DNA of 64,000 nt from CAIVAT01 sp049317265 (GCA_049317265.1 JBMOIP010000006.1:72106-136105), one strand, 5' to 3'. Positions 7,609 to 16,615 are shown, numbered from the stretch's first letter. Made by a program: numbers and translations. The notes: a model not told the origin generated them from the sequence alone.

Positions 7609-8271
7609 ATGAAGTATTTCTATAGGTTTAAAGGTCTCGTTTTTATTGCCTTAGCCTGCTCTGTAAGTGCACAGGGAAGTACTTTTCATTATGCTGATTC
7701 AGGCAACGCTCCTCAAAACAATGATCCTGCACCAGGTTATTCCATTACGGTATCTGCTGGTCAGGTTCAAAATGTTCAGGCTGCTGCCAATCTGACGATC
7801 TCCGGTGAAAACAGTAAAGTAAGCATCGAAAAGAAGGGCACCATTACCCTTGTGGCCGGAAAATCAATCGTACTTCATCCCGGAACAACAATTTCAAGCG
7901 GCGGATTCTTGTATGCATCCATTGAAATAAAAGGGAAGAATGGGAAGCACCAGAAAAAAGAAGTTTCCGTTGTAACCATTGAAGAAAAGGAAAAACTCGA
8001 CGAACAGGCAGGCTTATCCATTGCCGTTGCCCGTTTCAGTCCATTTCCAACACGTTCTAAAGGGATTCTGCATGCCGGTGATGCCGAGCAGGGAAGTTTT
8101 TACAGTTCAAATAACGAATTATCCGGGGTAGCTCCCGAGCAGCAAAGAAAAGTGGCTGTTGACAGTCGCCTGCTGCCCGAAGTTGTCCGGAGTAAATTTT
8201 CTGTCAATTATTCATTTGTTCCGGTTGCATATGCTTACCGGCCAGAAACAATGCTGGTGCTCCGGTTGTGA
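7609..8271 (+). CDS. Exported protein of unknown function with a 3-coathanger-stack-like segment
   Basis: A 220-residue protein with a signal peptide (cleavage near SVSAQG). The middle (residues about 45-105) has regular beta strands including ITLVAGKSIVLHPGTTISSG, a pattern seen in Bacteroidetes proteins annotated as 3-coathanger stack domain. A charged stretch (KGKNGKHQKKE) and a C-terminal half without recognisable domains follow. Unlike its upstream neighbour it has no T9SS sorting domain, so it may remain periplasmic or outer-membrane associated. It has its own promoter and lies between two other exported-protein genes. No function can be assigned. Confidence 0.7.
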   Translation: MKYFYRFKGLVFIALACSVSAQGSTFHYADSGNAPQNNDPAPGYSITVSAGQVQNVQAAANLTISGENSKVSIEKKGTITLVAGKSIVLHPGTTISSGGFLYASIEIKGKNGKHQKKEVSVVTIEEKEKLDEQAGLSIAVARFSPFPTRSKGILHAGDAEQGSFYSSNNELSGVAPEQQRKVAVDSRLLPEVVRSKFSVNYSFVPVAYAYRPETMLVLRL

Positions 8272-8350
8272 CAGTTGCCCCATCATCGTGCCTATTTTAA
8301 CACTTGAAAAAAACATATAAAATTTTAAAAACATATAAAAATATAATATT

Positions 8351-9166
8351 ATGAAAAAGATTTTAGCAGTATTAGTTCTCGTTCTCTTCGTTGGTACTTT
8401 CTCCTATGCACAGTGGGTTGGTGGACCAGGCAACATTTACATGATGGGTGGCAATTGCGGTGTTGGAACAACAAACCCAACTCAGGCTTTCTCAGCTTAC
8501 GGCGCAACCAAAGCCAATTTAATCCTGGAATCTGGCTATACCGCAGTTCCTGCAGTTGCTCAGACCTTAGGTAGTGTTAACATGAAAGCTGCTGATGGTG
8601 AGCAGTTCTTAATGGCATTCAGAAAAGCCAACGGTGGATATCATGATATTCTCCAGTCTTGCTACATCAATTCATTAGGAGTATTTGCTGAATATCAGTA
8701 TTTCAGGTTTGATAACCAGAAATGGGAAATGCGTCAGGGTGTTGCTGATGCCGAATTCAAGAACAACGGTAAAGTTTTCTTTAACAATAACGTTGCTGGT
8801 GGTGTATTTGGTCCTACTGCTGGTGCAGTTGGTATCGGTGTTACCTCCATGCCTGCCGGTTCTAAACTGGCTGTTGCTGGCAAAGTAGTTTGCAAAGAAG
8901 TTGAAGTAACATTAGCCGCTTTCCCTGATTATGTATTCAGCAGCGACTATAAATTAAGGTCACTTTATGATGTTGAAAACTTCATCAATGCTAACAAACA
9001 TTTACCAGAAGTTCCTAGTGCAGCTGAAGTTACCTCAAACGGTTTGAACCTTGGTGACATGAATGCTACCCTCCTCCAGAAGGTTGAAGAACTCACCCTC
9101 TATATGATCCAGTTACAGAAAGAAAACGATGCTCTGAAAGCACGCGTTAGCAACCTGGAAAAATAG
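8351..9166 (+). CDS. Exported tail-fiber-like protein with C-terminal coiled coil
   Basis: A 271-residue exported protein with a signal peptide (MKKILAVLVLVLFVGTFSYAQ). The central part is glycine-rich and beta-like. The C-terminus has a conserved Bacteroidetes signature (PDYVFSSDYKLRSLYDVE, then HLPEVPSAAEV and GLNLGDMN) leading into a heptad-repeat coiled coil (QKVEELTLYMIQLQKENDAL). Similar ends occur in proteins annotated as tail fiber domain-containing, where the coiled coil is thought to trimerise. Codons favour T-ending forms (GGT, GCT, GTT) more than the neighbours, which suggests high expression. The leader is very A+T-rich and a strong intrinsic terminator follows. Likely an abundant surface or fibre protein; its exact role is unknown. 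Confidence 0.72.
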   Translation: MKKILAVLVLVLFVGTFSYAQWVGGPGNIYMMGGNCGVGTTNPTQAFSAYGATKANLILESGYTAVPAVAQTLGSVNMKAADGEQFLMAFRKANGGYHDILQSCYINSLGVFAEYQYFRFDNQKWEMRQGVADAEFKNNGKVFFNNNVAGGVFGPTAGAVGIGVTSMPAGSKLAVAGKVVCKEVEVTLAAFPDYVFSSDYKLRSLYDVENFINANKHLPEVPSAAEVTSNGLNLGDMNATLLQKVEELTLYMIQLQKENDALKARVSNLEK

Positions 9167-9191
9167 TCTATCCCATTTTCTGATTTTTAAG

Positions 9192-9232
9192 AACAAGCCC
9201 GGATACTTTTGTATTCGGGCTTGTTTTTTTTT
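9192..9232 (+). terminator. Strong rho-independent terminator
   Basis: A 15-bp stem (9192-9206 with 9211-9225, one G-T pair, TTTT loop) rich in G and C (AACAAGCCCGGATAC) runs directly into about eleven T residues. It lies 25 bases after the tail-fiber-like gene and marks the boundary before the polysaccharide locus. Confidence 0.92.
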
Positions 9233-9349
9233 GCAATTTTGTGAGGTGATTATCCAAAACCGGCTTACCGTTGTTTTCAGACAATATTGGAGTGTTAAGA
9301 TTATTGGGGGTTAGGGAAGTGCTTATTAAAATAGATCATTAATTCTAAT

Positions 9350-10132
9350 TTGAAAGGATTGAAATTGATTACATCCTATTTGAGACCACTGCCTGATTTT
9401 CTCATCATTGGTGCACAGAAGGGAGGCACTTCTTCATTGTTTAATTACTTGAACCAGCATCCGGGAGTTAGATTGCCAAAACAAAAAGAGATCCATTTTT
9501 TTGATTATAATTATAATAAGGGTTTGCAATGGTATCGTAATTGGTTTCCTTTTCTTACCTTTTCAGGAAAGGTAACTGGTGAGGCTTCTCCCTATTATCT
9601 GTTCCACCCGGTTGTTCCTCGAAGGGTGTTCTGTAACTGCCCCAATGTGAAAATCATTGTTTTATTAAGGAATCCCATTGACCGTGCATATTCTCACTAT
9701 ATAATGGAAGTGACAAAAGGGTTTGAGCTCTCTGCCACATTTGAAGAGGCCATAGATATGGAAGAAGTAAGATTAGCGGGTGAGTATGAACGGTTGATTG
9801 GGGAGGCGAATGATTATAGTTTTAACCATCAGCATTTTTCCTACTTAAGTCGTGGTTTGTATTTTGAGCAAATTAAAGAATGGATGAAGTACTTTCCGCC
9901 GCACCAGTTTTTATTTATTAGAAGTGAGTCATTTTTCGCCAATACAATTTCAGAGCTTAATAAGGTGTTTGAGTTTTTGAATTTGCCAATAATTAGCAAT
10001 GTTGATTTGACCCCGGAAAACTCAGGTTCATATGCTGCAATGAAGGAGAGCACAAGAGGTTTTCTTGAAAAACATTTTAACGAACCAAATAATGACTTAA
10101 AGAACTTACTGGGGGAGGATATGAGCTGGTAG
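9350..10132 (+). CDS. Sulfotransferase (heparan sulfotransferase-like)
   Basis: A 260-residue enzyme predicted to move a sulfuryl group from PAPS to a sugar hydroxyl or amine. The 5-prime phosphosulfate-binding loop is GAQKGGTSS (residues 21-29) and the 3-prime phosphate motif is VLLRNPIDRAYSHY. KEIHFFDYNYNKGLQWYRNWF is typical of the heparan-sulfate N-deacetylase/sulfotransferase-related bacterial group. No signal peptide is present, so it acts in the cytoplasm. The only reasonable start is a TTG at 9350. It is the first of four sulfotransferases in the locus. Acceptor is unknown. Confidence 0.82.
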   Translation: MKGLKLITSYLRPLPDFLIIGAQKGGTSSLFNYLNQHPGVRLPKQKEIHFFDYNYNKGLQWYRNWFPFLTFSGKVTGEASPYYLFHPVVPRRVFCNCPNVKIIVLLRNPIDRAYSHYIMEVTKGFELSATFEEAIDMEEVRLAGEYERLIGEANDYSFNHQHFSYLSRGLYFEQIKEWMKYFPPHQFLFIRSESFFANTISELNKVFEFLNLPIISNVDLTPENSGSYAAMKESTRGFLEKHFNEPNNDLKNLLGEDMSW

Positions 10133-10218
10133 ATTTGCAGATTCAATTATCTGAAGTTATGAGCGTGCTGGTTTCTTTTGGTTTAAGAAATCTGTCTTTA
10201 TTAATTATTCAATTGTTT

Positions 10219-10725
10219 ATGAAGAATAAGTGTGTCTTTGTAATTGGCCCCGAGAGTTCAGGAAGTAAGTTGATTGCCAGAATTTGTTCGCATGCGTTGG
10301 GAATTAAACAGTTTGAGGATTGGAATGGTACGGGGTGGAGTGATAACGGTAACCATAAGGTTCTCCATCGTTCCTTACCCTATGACAATCCTCCTAAATT
10401 CCCTGATATAGATGAATGGATCTCGGCGAATGAAAAAGAATATGAGCTTTATCTCATCCTGACTACCCGGGATATCACGGTTTCTGAATTTTCCAGGCTT
10501 AAGCGGTGGGGAAAATCTTCGTCACAATCGATTGAGGAGACTGAAAAAGCAAGAATTATAATGACTTCTGTAATGAAAAGGGAAATAGCGTTTTTTATAT
10601 GGTCATATGAGACTTTTTTATTCTTGGGAAAGGATTATTTGGATTGTCTTTATAAGTTTCTTGGAATCAATTCTGATTTTATTCCAGAGCTTATCGATGG
10701 GAACAGAGGAAAATTCCTAAAATAA
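10219..10725 (+). CDS. Small sulfotransferase-like P-loop protein
   Basis: A 168-residue protein from the chosen ATG at 10219, which puts the nucleotide-binding loop right at the N-terminus (MKNKCVFVIGPESSGSK). An upstream TTG at 10135 would add 28 residues (partly hydrophobic) and is less natural. The P-loop-like GPESSGSKLIARI and a later YELYLILTTRDITVSEFSRL resemble the PAPS-binding elements of divergent sulfotransferases. It follows the sulfotransferase at 9350 on the same strand, so it may be co-transcribed. The assignment rests on fold-level motif similarity; another P-loop kinase-like function cannot be excluded. Confidence 0.6.
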   Translation: MKNKCVFVIGPESSGSKLIARICSHALGIKQFEDWNGTGWSDNGNHKVLHRSLPYDNPPKFPDIDEWISANEKEYELYLILTTRDITVSEFSRLKRWGKSSSQSIEETEKARIIMTSVMKREIAFFIWSYETFLFLGKDYLDCLYKFLGINSDFIPELIDGNRGKFLK

Positions 10726-10826
10726 ATTATTCTTTCAACGAAACATACAACATCATTACTTCTATATTATGTGGTATGATCCTAGTGATTTTTGTTCGAT
10801 TTTATCCTTTGCCAATTTGATATTAT

Positions 10827-12929
10827 ATGTCAGGCTTTTCTAAGAAATCAGTAATACAGATAGTATGCGCCCTACCCTTTATGCTTTTTGTGGTCTCCCC
10901 ACTGACATTTTACTTTGGTAACCGGAATGAGATTGTTTTTAACCTCTGGGTACTTGGAATGACCATTCTTTTCACCACTATTGCCCTTTCTTTGGTTTTT
11001 TTTCTACTGTACAATGTTCTAAAAAGCAATATAAGACTTGTTGGGTATTACTCAGGGTTTCTACTTGGATTGTCCTACTTAGTATGGATTCAAAGCCAGT
11101 TGTTTGTTTGGAATTTTGGACAATTTAATGGTCGCAATATCGATTGGACCAAGTGGAAGCATATCATGTATTTTGAAGGTGTTGTTTGGTTTCTTGTTAT
11201 TGTTCTTTTTACTTTTTTTTATTTCAGATTGAAACGTAAATTTCAGACTGTGGTGAATCAGGGAATTTATTTGCTTGGCTTGATTTCGATTATAACCAGC
11301 TTTGTAGTTTCTTCTCGCAACGCAGAATCTGGGATCAGCGAATCAGCAACCTGTTCAAATCCTTTTTCTTTTAATAAGAAGAAAAATGTTGTGATTATTC
11401 TATTGGATGCTTTTCAATCGGATTATTTTGATAAGGTCCTCAGGGATTTTCCTGAGGATTTGAAGGCATATAACGGGTTCACGTTTTACAGAAATACGAT
11501 CAGTAAATTTCCAACAACCAAAGGAAGTTTGCCCTCAATTCTAACCGGCGAGGTTTATTATAATGATAAAGTATATGCTACCTATGTTTCGGAGGCGAGA
11601 AAGAGATTTGATATTGTTCAGGCATATAATAACATGTCTTATAATACCTGTTATGCCGGACTGAAGGGTACTTATCCCGGGGTAATCCCAATGAAGCAAA
11701 TCTTAGATAGAGATAATTCGGATAAAACAAGTACAGTGGTTTCTTACTTCGATTATGCTTTATTTCGTGGCTTACCAACCTTCCTAAAACAGGAAATCTT
11801 CAATAGGGGAAACTGGCTTTTTTCTTCTATTTTCCGAATGGGATATCCCCCAGAAGAACATGGTACTGACATCCGTTTCCTGGAGTTATTTGAGAAAAAA
11901 GCGAACGCAACAACCGCTGGTGCTGGCACGTTTAATATAATGCATTTTTATATTGCGCATCCGCCGTGGAATGTTGATGAGCATCTTAAATTCAATCCCA
12001 ATTTAAATGGGGAGACAGGTTATATAAGGCAGATTCGGGGAGCAATCAGTTTTGCATCCAGAATAATATCGAAATTGAAAAAAATTGGAGTATATGATAG
12101 TTCTGAAATTGTAATAATGTCAGACCATGGAACCTGGGAATTTCTGGTAGCCGATCAGAGGAATGGCTCCAAAGAAAAAAATGAAATAATACCCCAACGA
12201 ATCTTGAGTTCCTCCCATGCATTATTGTTGTATAAACCAATCAAAGCAGAAGGACATATAAAAATCAGTGATATCCCATTAGAACTTACCGATTTATCTT
12301 GCCTGCTTGAATTGAAAAATCCCAACAACTCTTGTGATAGTTTCAAAATCGCTGTAGCTGGAGGCTCCAGGATCAGATCCTTCTATTTTTATGAATGGAG
12401 CAAGAAAAACAGGCCCCGCGACGAGCATTTACCAAAGATTACAAAATACATTGTTAATGGACATGCCTATAAGGAGAGCAGTTACCACCTCGTTTACCAG
12501 GTTGGTCGCACAATTCTTTTTTCAAGAGAAGGGAACAGCGAGGCAGATCCTTTTTTGTTAAATGGTTGGAGCTGGCAGGAACCTACTCATAGGTGGACAG
12601 ATGGTGCTTTAGCAGGGCTTAGGGTTCAATTGGAGTCGATGCCCACACATAACCTTATCCTAAGATTGTGGGGTCAGGGATATTATGATCCAATCAGGAA
12701 AGAGTATCAAAAGGTGTCTGTTAGGGTTAACGGGAAACTGGTTGCTGAATGGGTTTTGCGCCAAGAGGGCTACTACGACGCACCAATCGAACTGGCCACT
12801 GTTTCGGGTGGCTTATTGAACATAGAGTTTATGATGAGTAATCCCCGGGCTCCCAATTCATCCGGGAATTCAAAAGACCAACGCAAATTAGGATTGTTGG
12901 TCAAAAAGTTGTGTATTATGAATAAATAA
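10827..12929 (+). CDS. Membrane-anchored alkaline phosphatase superfamily transferase, paralog 1
   Basis: A 700-residue protein. Residues 1-165 contain about five hydrophobic helices. An extracytoplasmic sulfatase/phosphotransferase-fold domain follows. Metal-binding signatures are VVIILLDAFQSDYF and EIVIMSDHGTWE. The nucleophile region is PTTKGSLPSILTG, where Thr231 aligns with the position used as formylglycine-Cys in sulfatases. A Thr there is the rule in phosphoglycerol and phosphoethanolamine transferases, so a transferase or phosphatase is more likely than a sulfatase. The C-terminal ~150 residues (LNGWSWQEPTHRWTDG...) form a beta-rich, carbohydrate-binding-like domain. It closely parallels the protein at 27753. 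It probably decorates or trims the exported glycan; donor and acceptor are unknown. Confidence 0.78.
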   Translation: MSGFSKKSVIQIVCALPFMLFVVSPLTFYFGNRNEIVFNLWVLGMTILFTTIALSLVFFLLYNVLKSNIRLVGYYSGFLLGLSYLVWIQSQLFVWNFGQFNGRNIDWTKWKHIMYFEGVVWFLVIVLFTFFYFRLKRKFQTVVNQGIYLLGLISIITSFVVSSRNAESGISESATCSNPFSFNKKKNVVIILLDAFQSDYFDKVLRDFPEDLKAYNGFTFYRNTISKFPTTKGSLPSILTGEVYYNDKVYATYVSEARKRFDIVQAYNNMSYNTCYAGLKGTYPGVIPMKQILDRDNSDKTSTVVSYFDYALFRGLPTFLKQEIFNRGNWLFSSIFRMGYPPEEHGTDIRFLELFEKKANATTAGAGTFNIMHFYIAHPPWNVDEHLKFNPNLNGETGYIRQIRGAISFASRIISKLKKIGVYDSSEIVIMSDHGTWEFLVADQRNGSKEKNEIIPQRILSSSHALLLYKPIKAEGHIKISDIPLELTDLSCLLELKNPNNSCDSFKIAVAGGSRIRSFYFYEWSKKNRPRDEHLPKITKYIVNGHAYKESSYHLVYQVGRTILFSREGNSEADPFLLNGWSWQEPTHRWTDGALAGLRVQLESMPTHNLILRLWGQGYYDPIRKEYQKVSVRVNGKLVAEWVLRQEGYYDAPIELATVSGGLLNIEFMMSNPRAPNSSGNSKDQRKLGLLVKKLCIMNK

Positions 12930-13006
12930 CGATTTAATGTTTTATGAATTGTTTCCAATTGATTCAATAAACCCGATGTTGGAAAAGAAACGTGGGTTAA
13001 AATCTG

Positions 13007-13864
13007 TTACTTGTTAAACATTGTTTGTAACAGGTGTTTAACATTAGACAACCGACTCTTATTATGTGGAGGGTGTGTGTCTGTTGTGTGGTTTATATAG
13101 TTATATTCCATTCCATACGCCCGCAATTTCTCAAAATCACCATGTTTCAGAGGATGGTTCGCAAAATAGGTTCTATATTCTTTCATTGCAGTACCGTGAG
13201 ATTCTTCAACGGGAAGGGGTGCCTCTTTTACACCGGTTGCCGACTGTCGTTGTAAAAATAATCTTTGTTGTAATAAGGTTTGATTTCCAACGTGCAGAAT
13301 GCATATGTGATCACAAACGCCGATTTTCCATCCTTTCTCACGGCAAAGATCAAAAATGACCAATTCCTGCCCCCATCCGTAATAAAGTTCCTCGTCGAAC
13401 TGACCGATGGCCTCAATAAGCTTCCTGTGATATAATGGGGCCTGATTGTCGGCCCATACAACCTCCCTGGTCGCTCCGTTACCCCAATTTTGCATCTGCT
13501 TCCATGGCTGCCCTCTGCCTGCAAGGCTGGGTGAAACGACGGCAAAATCACCCCCGAATAGTTCATTTCGTAAGGAGCGTACAAAGGTCTCTGCCGTTAC
13601 TTCAATGTCGTTATTGAGGAAAAGCAGGGAGTCATACTGATTATCCTTAAGTACAAGTTTAAAGGCTTCATTGAGCGCACCACCCCAATAAAGGTTTTTT
13701 TCAAACCTGATGTGCACCGTTGCTGGCATTAATTCCGGTTTTGAGCCATTGTCCATGACCATTGTGTCGTAGGTCTCATCCTGGAACTCCTTGAGGGCGT
13801 TGTAAAGCCAATTCGTATACTCTGGAAGGTTATGATTGAGGATTAGTACAAGCGTTTTTGACAT
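13007..13864 (-). CDS. Family 2 glycosyltransferase
   Basis: A 285-residue cytoplasmic GT-A enzyme. The N-terminus (LVLILNHNLPEYTNWLYNAL) is the nucleotide-sugar-binding strand-helix of family 2. NLYWGGALNEAF and the metal-binding FLNNDIEV (DxD equivalent) follow. The region with YYGWGQELVIFDLCREKG supplies the acceptor-side helix. A TACTTTTG promoter box lies 18-25 bases upstream of its ATG. It sits alone on the minus strand inside the polysaccharide locus, divergent from the sulfotransferase at 13939. Donor sugar and linkage cannot be predicted. Confidence 0.82.
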   Translation of the reverse strand: MSKTLVLILNHNLPEYTNWLYNALKEFQDETYDTMVMDNGSKPELMPATVHIRFEKNLYWGGALNEAFKLVLKDNQYDSLLFLNNDIEVTAETFVRSLRNELFGGDFAVVSPSLAGRGQPWKQMQNWGNGATREVVWADNQAPLYHRKLIEAIGQFDEELYYGWGQELVIFDLCREKGWKIGVCDHICILHVGNQTLLQQRLFLQRQSATGVKEAPLPVEESHGTAMKEYRTYFANHPLKHGDFEKLRAYGMEYNYINHTTDTHPPHNKSRLSNVKHLLQTMFNK

Positions 13865-13881
13865 CAGATTCGTTATTTTGC

Positions 13882-13889
13882 CAAAAGTA
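13882..13889 (-). promoter_or_regulatory. Predicted -7 box of the GT2 gene
   Basis: The minus strand reads TACTTTTG, a match to TAnnTTTG, 17 bases before the ATG at 13864. Confidence 0.45.
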
Positions 13890-13938
13890 AAAATACTTTT
13901 AACTTTAGAAAAATTTAATTTTCCAAATCCCAGTTGAA

Positions 13939-15156
13939 TTGAATAGAAAAGCGGTTGTAGTTTTAGGTATGCACCGAAGTGGAACCTCTACTGCTTCCGG
14001 AATTCTGAGTGCGATTGGATTCGATTTAGGCCGTGCGGTAATCGGGGCGAATGAGAGTAATCCCAGGGGTTTCTATGAAAATTACCGGATTATGATGTTC
14101 AATGAAACCCTTTTCAGGTCAATGAAGGTTGACTGGCACAACACCCAGGGTGTACCGGAAAACTGGTGGAATACGGCCGTGATAAAGAATGAAATACCCG
14201 GTTTGAAGGCATTGATACTGGATGATTTCATGCCTGGCAACACTCTTCTTTTCAAAGATCCCCGAATGTGCATCCTGTTACCTGTTTACCTGGAAGCGTT
14301 TGCTGAGCTTCAAATCGACCCTGTTTTTGTTATTACGTACCGAAACCCTGATGAGGTTGCCGCATCACTCAAGAAGCGGGATGGTTTTCCTTTAAATAAA
14401 TCAATCAGGATATGGCTTGACCATATGCTGAAGGCGGAGAGGTATTCCAGAGGTTTTCCAAGGATTTTTGCTGATTATCACAGTATCCTTGCCGATCCGC
14501 TGGCAGTCCTGGCGAAAATTGAACAAACTCTTTCACTGGATGTACACCTCCTTGTATCAGAAAGAGAAAAAATAACACAGTTTGTTGAACCGGAACTGAA
14601 TCATTCTCAGCCACAACCATTGAGTAGCGTAGGGCAAAATCAGTATGAAACATATGTATTCCAACTTTTTAAAAATGCTGCTTCCAGTAGTTTATCCAAT
14701 ATTGACGAAGATGAACTTGACCATTTTGCGGAAGAGTTCTACTTAAATCTTAGCCTTGGGAATTGGCCAAAAATCTCCGTAATTATCAATGGAGGCAAAG
14801 ATCCTGAATCCCTGGAAACAACCATCAACAGTGTTGTCAGGCAGGATTATCCGAATATGGAAACCATTTTGTACTACCAAAGTTCTGAAAGTGAAACGAT
14901 AAGGGTTATCGATAAATACCGTTACTTACTGTCATATTGTATTTGTATAGATGAGTCGGCGACGGCTACTCAGGAAAATGGATCGATCGGAATCGCCTCA
15001 GGTGAATGGGTAATAATTTTAAACTCCGGTGACACATTAATCTCTTCTGACGCTCTGCGGAAAATGATGAAGAGCGGTTCCCTTGAAGATAATTTAACCT
15101 GGCACGAGTTTATTCAATCCGGAGCAGGTCCTCAATGCGTTAAATTAAACTCTTAA
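13939..15156 (+). CDS. Sulfotransferase fused to a truncated family 2 glycosyltransferase domain
   Basis: A 405-residue protein. Residues 1-265 are a sulfotransferase: VVVLGMHRSGTSTASGIL is the PAPS loop, LLFKDPRMCILLPVY and FVITYRNPDEVAASL the second site. From about 277 a GT2 start appears (WPKISVIINGGKDPESLETT, then QDYPNMETILYY and GEWVIILNSGDTLI), but it stops soon after the NSGD motif and lacks the acceptor-binding half. The C-terminal part may be a leftover of a longer bifunctional enzyme or a sugar-nucleotide-binding accessory domain. The start is a TTG at 13939 with no better option nearby. It is convergent with the methyltransferase at 15218. Confidence 0.75.
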   Translation: MNRKAVVVLGMHRSGTSTASGILSAIGFDLGRAVIGANESNPRGFYENYRIMMFNETLFRSMKVDWHNTQGVPENWWNTAVIKNEIPGLKALILDDFMPGNTLLFKDPRMCILLPVYLEAFAELQIDPVFVITYRNPDEVAASLKKRDGFPLNKSIRIWLDHMLKAERYSRGFPRIFADYHSILADPLAVLAKIEQTLSLDVHLLVSEREKITQFVEPELNHSQPQPLSSVGQNQYETYVFQLFKNAASSSLSNIDEDELDHFAEEFYLNLSLGNWPKISVIINGGKDPESLETTINSVVRQDYPNMETILYYQSSESETIRVIDKYRYLLSYCICIDESATATQENGSIGIASGEWVIILNSGDTLISSDALRKMMKSGSLEDNLTWHEFIQSGAGPQCVKLNS

Positions 15157-15164
15157 TGAGTTTT

Positions 15165-15213
15165 TCCCGGGGTAGATCTGACATTCAAGGGGAGTTGTTT
15201 ACTAGTCCCCGGA
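15165..15213. terminator. Possible bidirectional terminator between convergent genes
   Basis: TTCCCGGGG at 15165-15173 can pair with CCCCGGAA near 15206-15213 across a long loop. It lies between two stop codons facing each other. The T-tracts are short, so this is only a weak candidate. Confidence 0.3.
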
Positions 15214-15217
15214 AGGA

Positions 15218-15784
15218 TTATTTTGTCCCGACAGCAAAAATTGACTCATGTTTTCGCTCCAGCGAATCCAATTCAGGATCAAAATCCCGCAATTGTACAT
15301 TTTGAAACCCATGTATTTTCAATATCTGCACTAAATTCTCCTCATCAAACATATACTTATGATGACCGTCCATGTAAGCGATATAATTAATCAGGTCAAT
15401 TAAGGAGGAAGTATTGTCATAAGCAGGCATCCAGTGTAAAGGCAGATTATCCCAGTATTGAGTGTCCCGTTTTACATAGGCATCAATAAAAAATCTTGCG
15501 CAGGGAACGGATATTGAAATTACACCGCCTTGTTTCAGAACCCTCCTGCACTCGGCCAGTAATCCGGTGATCTCCTTATAGGTAAAGTGTTCAAGAACAT
15601 GCGATGAATAAATGATGCTGACAGATTCATCTGGAAAAGGAATCCCTGTTATCAGGTTCCAATTGATGTCGCAAGTCTCATTTTGATCAAGGGTAACCCA
15701 GCCATTGGTTCCGGCCTTTTCTCCGGCTCCCAGTTCCAGCTTTATTTCTGACATTTCATTCAGAATTTTATCTATTATTTCCAT
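15218..15784 (-). CDS. Class I SAM-dependent methyltransferase
   Basis: A 188-residue methyltransferase. The SAM loop is IKLELGAGEKAGTNGW, followed by TLDQN (acidic end of strand 2) and SSHVLEHFTYKEI, a motif common in methyltransferase type 11 proteins. The start at 15784 (MEIIDKIL) is preferred over 15826, because a TAATTTTG -7 box at 15824-15831 would put the transcript start near 15814. It lies inside the glycan locus and may methylate a sugar, but the substrate is not evident. It is separated from the next minus-strand gene by about 230 bases and has its own promoter. Confidence 0.78.
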   Translation of the reverse strand: MEIIDKILNEMSEIKLELGAGEKAGTNGWVTLDQNETCDINWNLITGIPFPDESVSIIYSSHVLEHFTYKEITGLLAECRRVLKQGGVISISVPCARFFIDAYVKRDTQYWDNLPLHWMPAYDNTSSLIDLINYIAYMDGHHKYMFDEENLVQILKIHGFQNVQLRDFDPELDSLERKHESIFAVGTK

Positions 15785-15823
15785 TATTACTAAATCTAAA
15801 TTGTTTAACTTGCAGTAATTGAC

Positions 15824-15831
15824 CAAAATTA
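15824..15831 (-). promoter_or_regulatory. Predicted -7 box of the methyltransferase gene
   Basis: The minus strand reads TAATTTTG. The position supports the start codon at 15784. Confidence 0.45.
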
Positions 15832-16016
15832 CGTGAATACTGATGCTTGATAAAATTGCAGTTCAGTTCTCCCGATTTTTATCCAGGATTTTGTTAAAAT
15901 ATGACGCTAAGATACAGATAATTACAGCTGATCAAGATGAAGAAGCAGTCAGAATTTTTGTTTTAAAGATACATGGTTTTGGTAAAAAGCCTGAATTAAT
16001 TTATTAATTCCCTCCA

Positions 16017-16601
16017 TTAATAGCTAAAATTATATCCAAATAACTCAAGATCAGTTCCGTATTTTTGTTTTAAAAGATGGATAGTATCCTGGTCATAATA
16101 GTCCTGGTATCGCCCTGAGGGGGTTTTATTCGTATGGGGAATTTCGATATCCGGGAGATTCAGCTTGTTGCACAAATATTGGTAGGTGTTGATGAGGTCC
16201 TCAAAACGGCCTACGAAATCAAAGTGGAGGATGGACTGTTCAATAGAAAGACCTTCGAGTTTGAATTTCTCGGCATAGGTATGTGAGCCGGGCCTTGTGG
16301 CAATGAACTCCTTTAAAGTTACCGGGGGAATGTTTTTAACAACCCTGGTTTGCCACAACCACGCAGAACAGAGCCTGTCAAACGGATTCCGAACGATGGT
16401 AAATTTAAAGAATGATTGGAATTCGCCAGGATAATTGGATTTATAGTATTGAAAATCATTGTGTTTTTCAGGAAAATCTGTATTGCCCGTATGCTTTGTC
16501 CGTTCATCTTCGGTAAGTTCTATGCCAGTCATTCTTTCAAAGCTTGAACCTCCGGTCCTTCCTGCATGGACAAAAATAAATTGGTACTGGTGCGAGATCA
16601 T
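16017..16601 (-). CDS. Sulfotransferase family 2-like protein
   Basis: A 194-residue protein from the chosen ATG at 16601. An upstream ATG at 16664 would overlap the preceding gene and add unconserved sequence. The N-terminus has the PAPS loop FIFVHAGRTGGSSFERM and the second site KFTIVRNPFDRLCSAWLW, both typical of Sulfotransfer_2 (carbohydrate sulfotransferase) proteins. SILHFDFVGRFEDLINTYQYL is also characteristic. It starts 14 bases after the stop of the gene at 16616, so the two are probably co-transcribed. It is the fourth sulfotransferase of the locus; acceptor unknown. Confidence 0.8.
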   Translation of the reverse strand: MISHQYQFIFVHAGRTGGSSFERMTGIELTEDERTKHTGNTDFPEKHNDFQYYKSNYPGEFQSFFKFTIVRNPFDRLCSAWLWQTRVVKNIPPVTLKEFIATRPGSHTYAEKFKLEGLSIEQSILHFDFVGRFEDLINTYQYLCNKLNLPDIEIPHTNKTPSGRYQDYYDQDTIHLLKQKYGTDLELFGYNFSY

Positions 16602-16615
16602 ATAAAATCCTGATA

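Noticed and set aside
10827..12929. Sulfatase annotation
   Set aside because: The position of the formylglycine Cys/Ser is a Thr, and the CxPSR motif is missing, so a sulfatase is unlikely.
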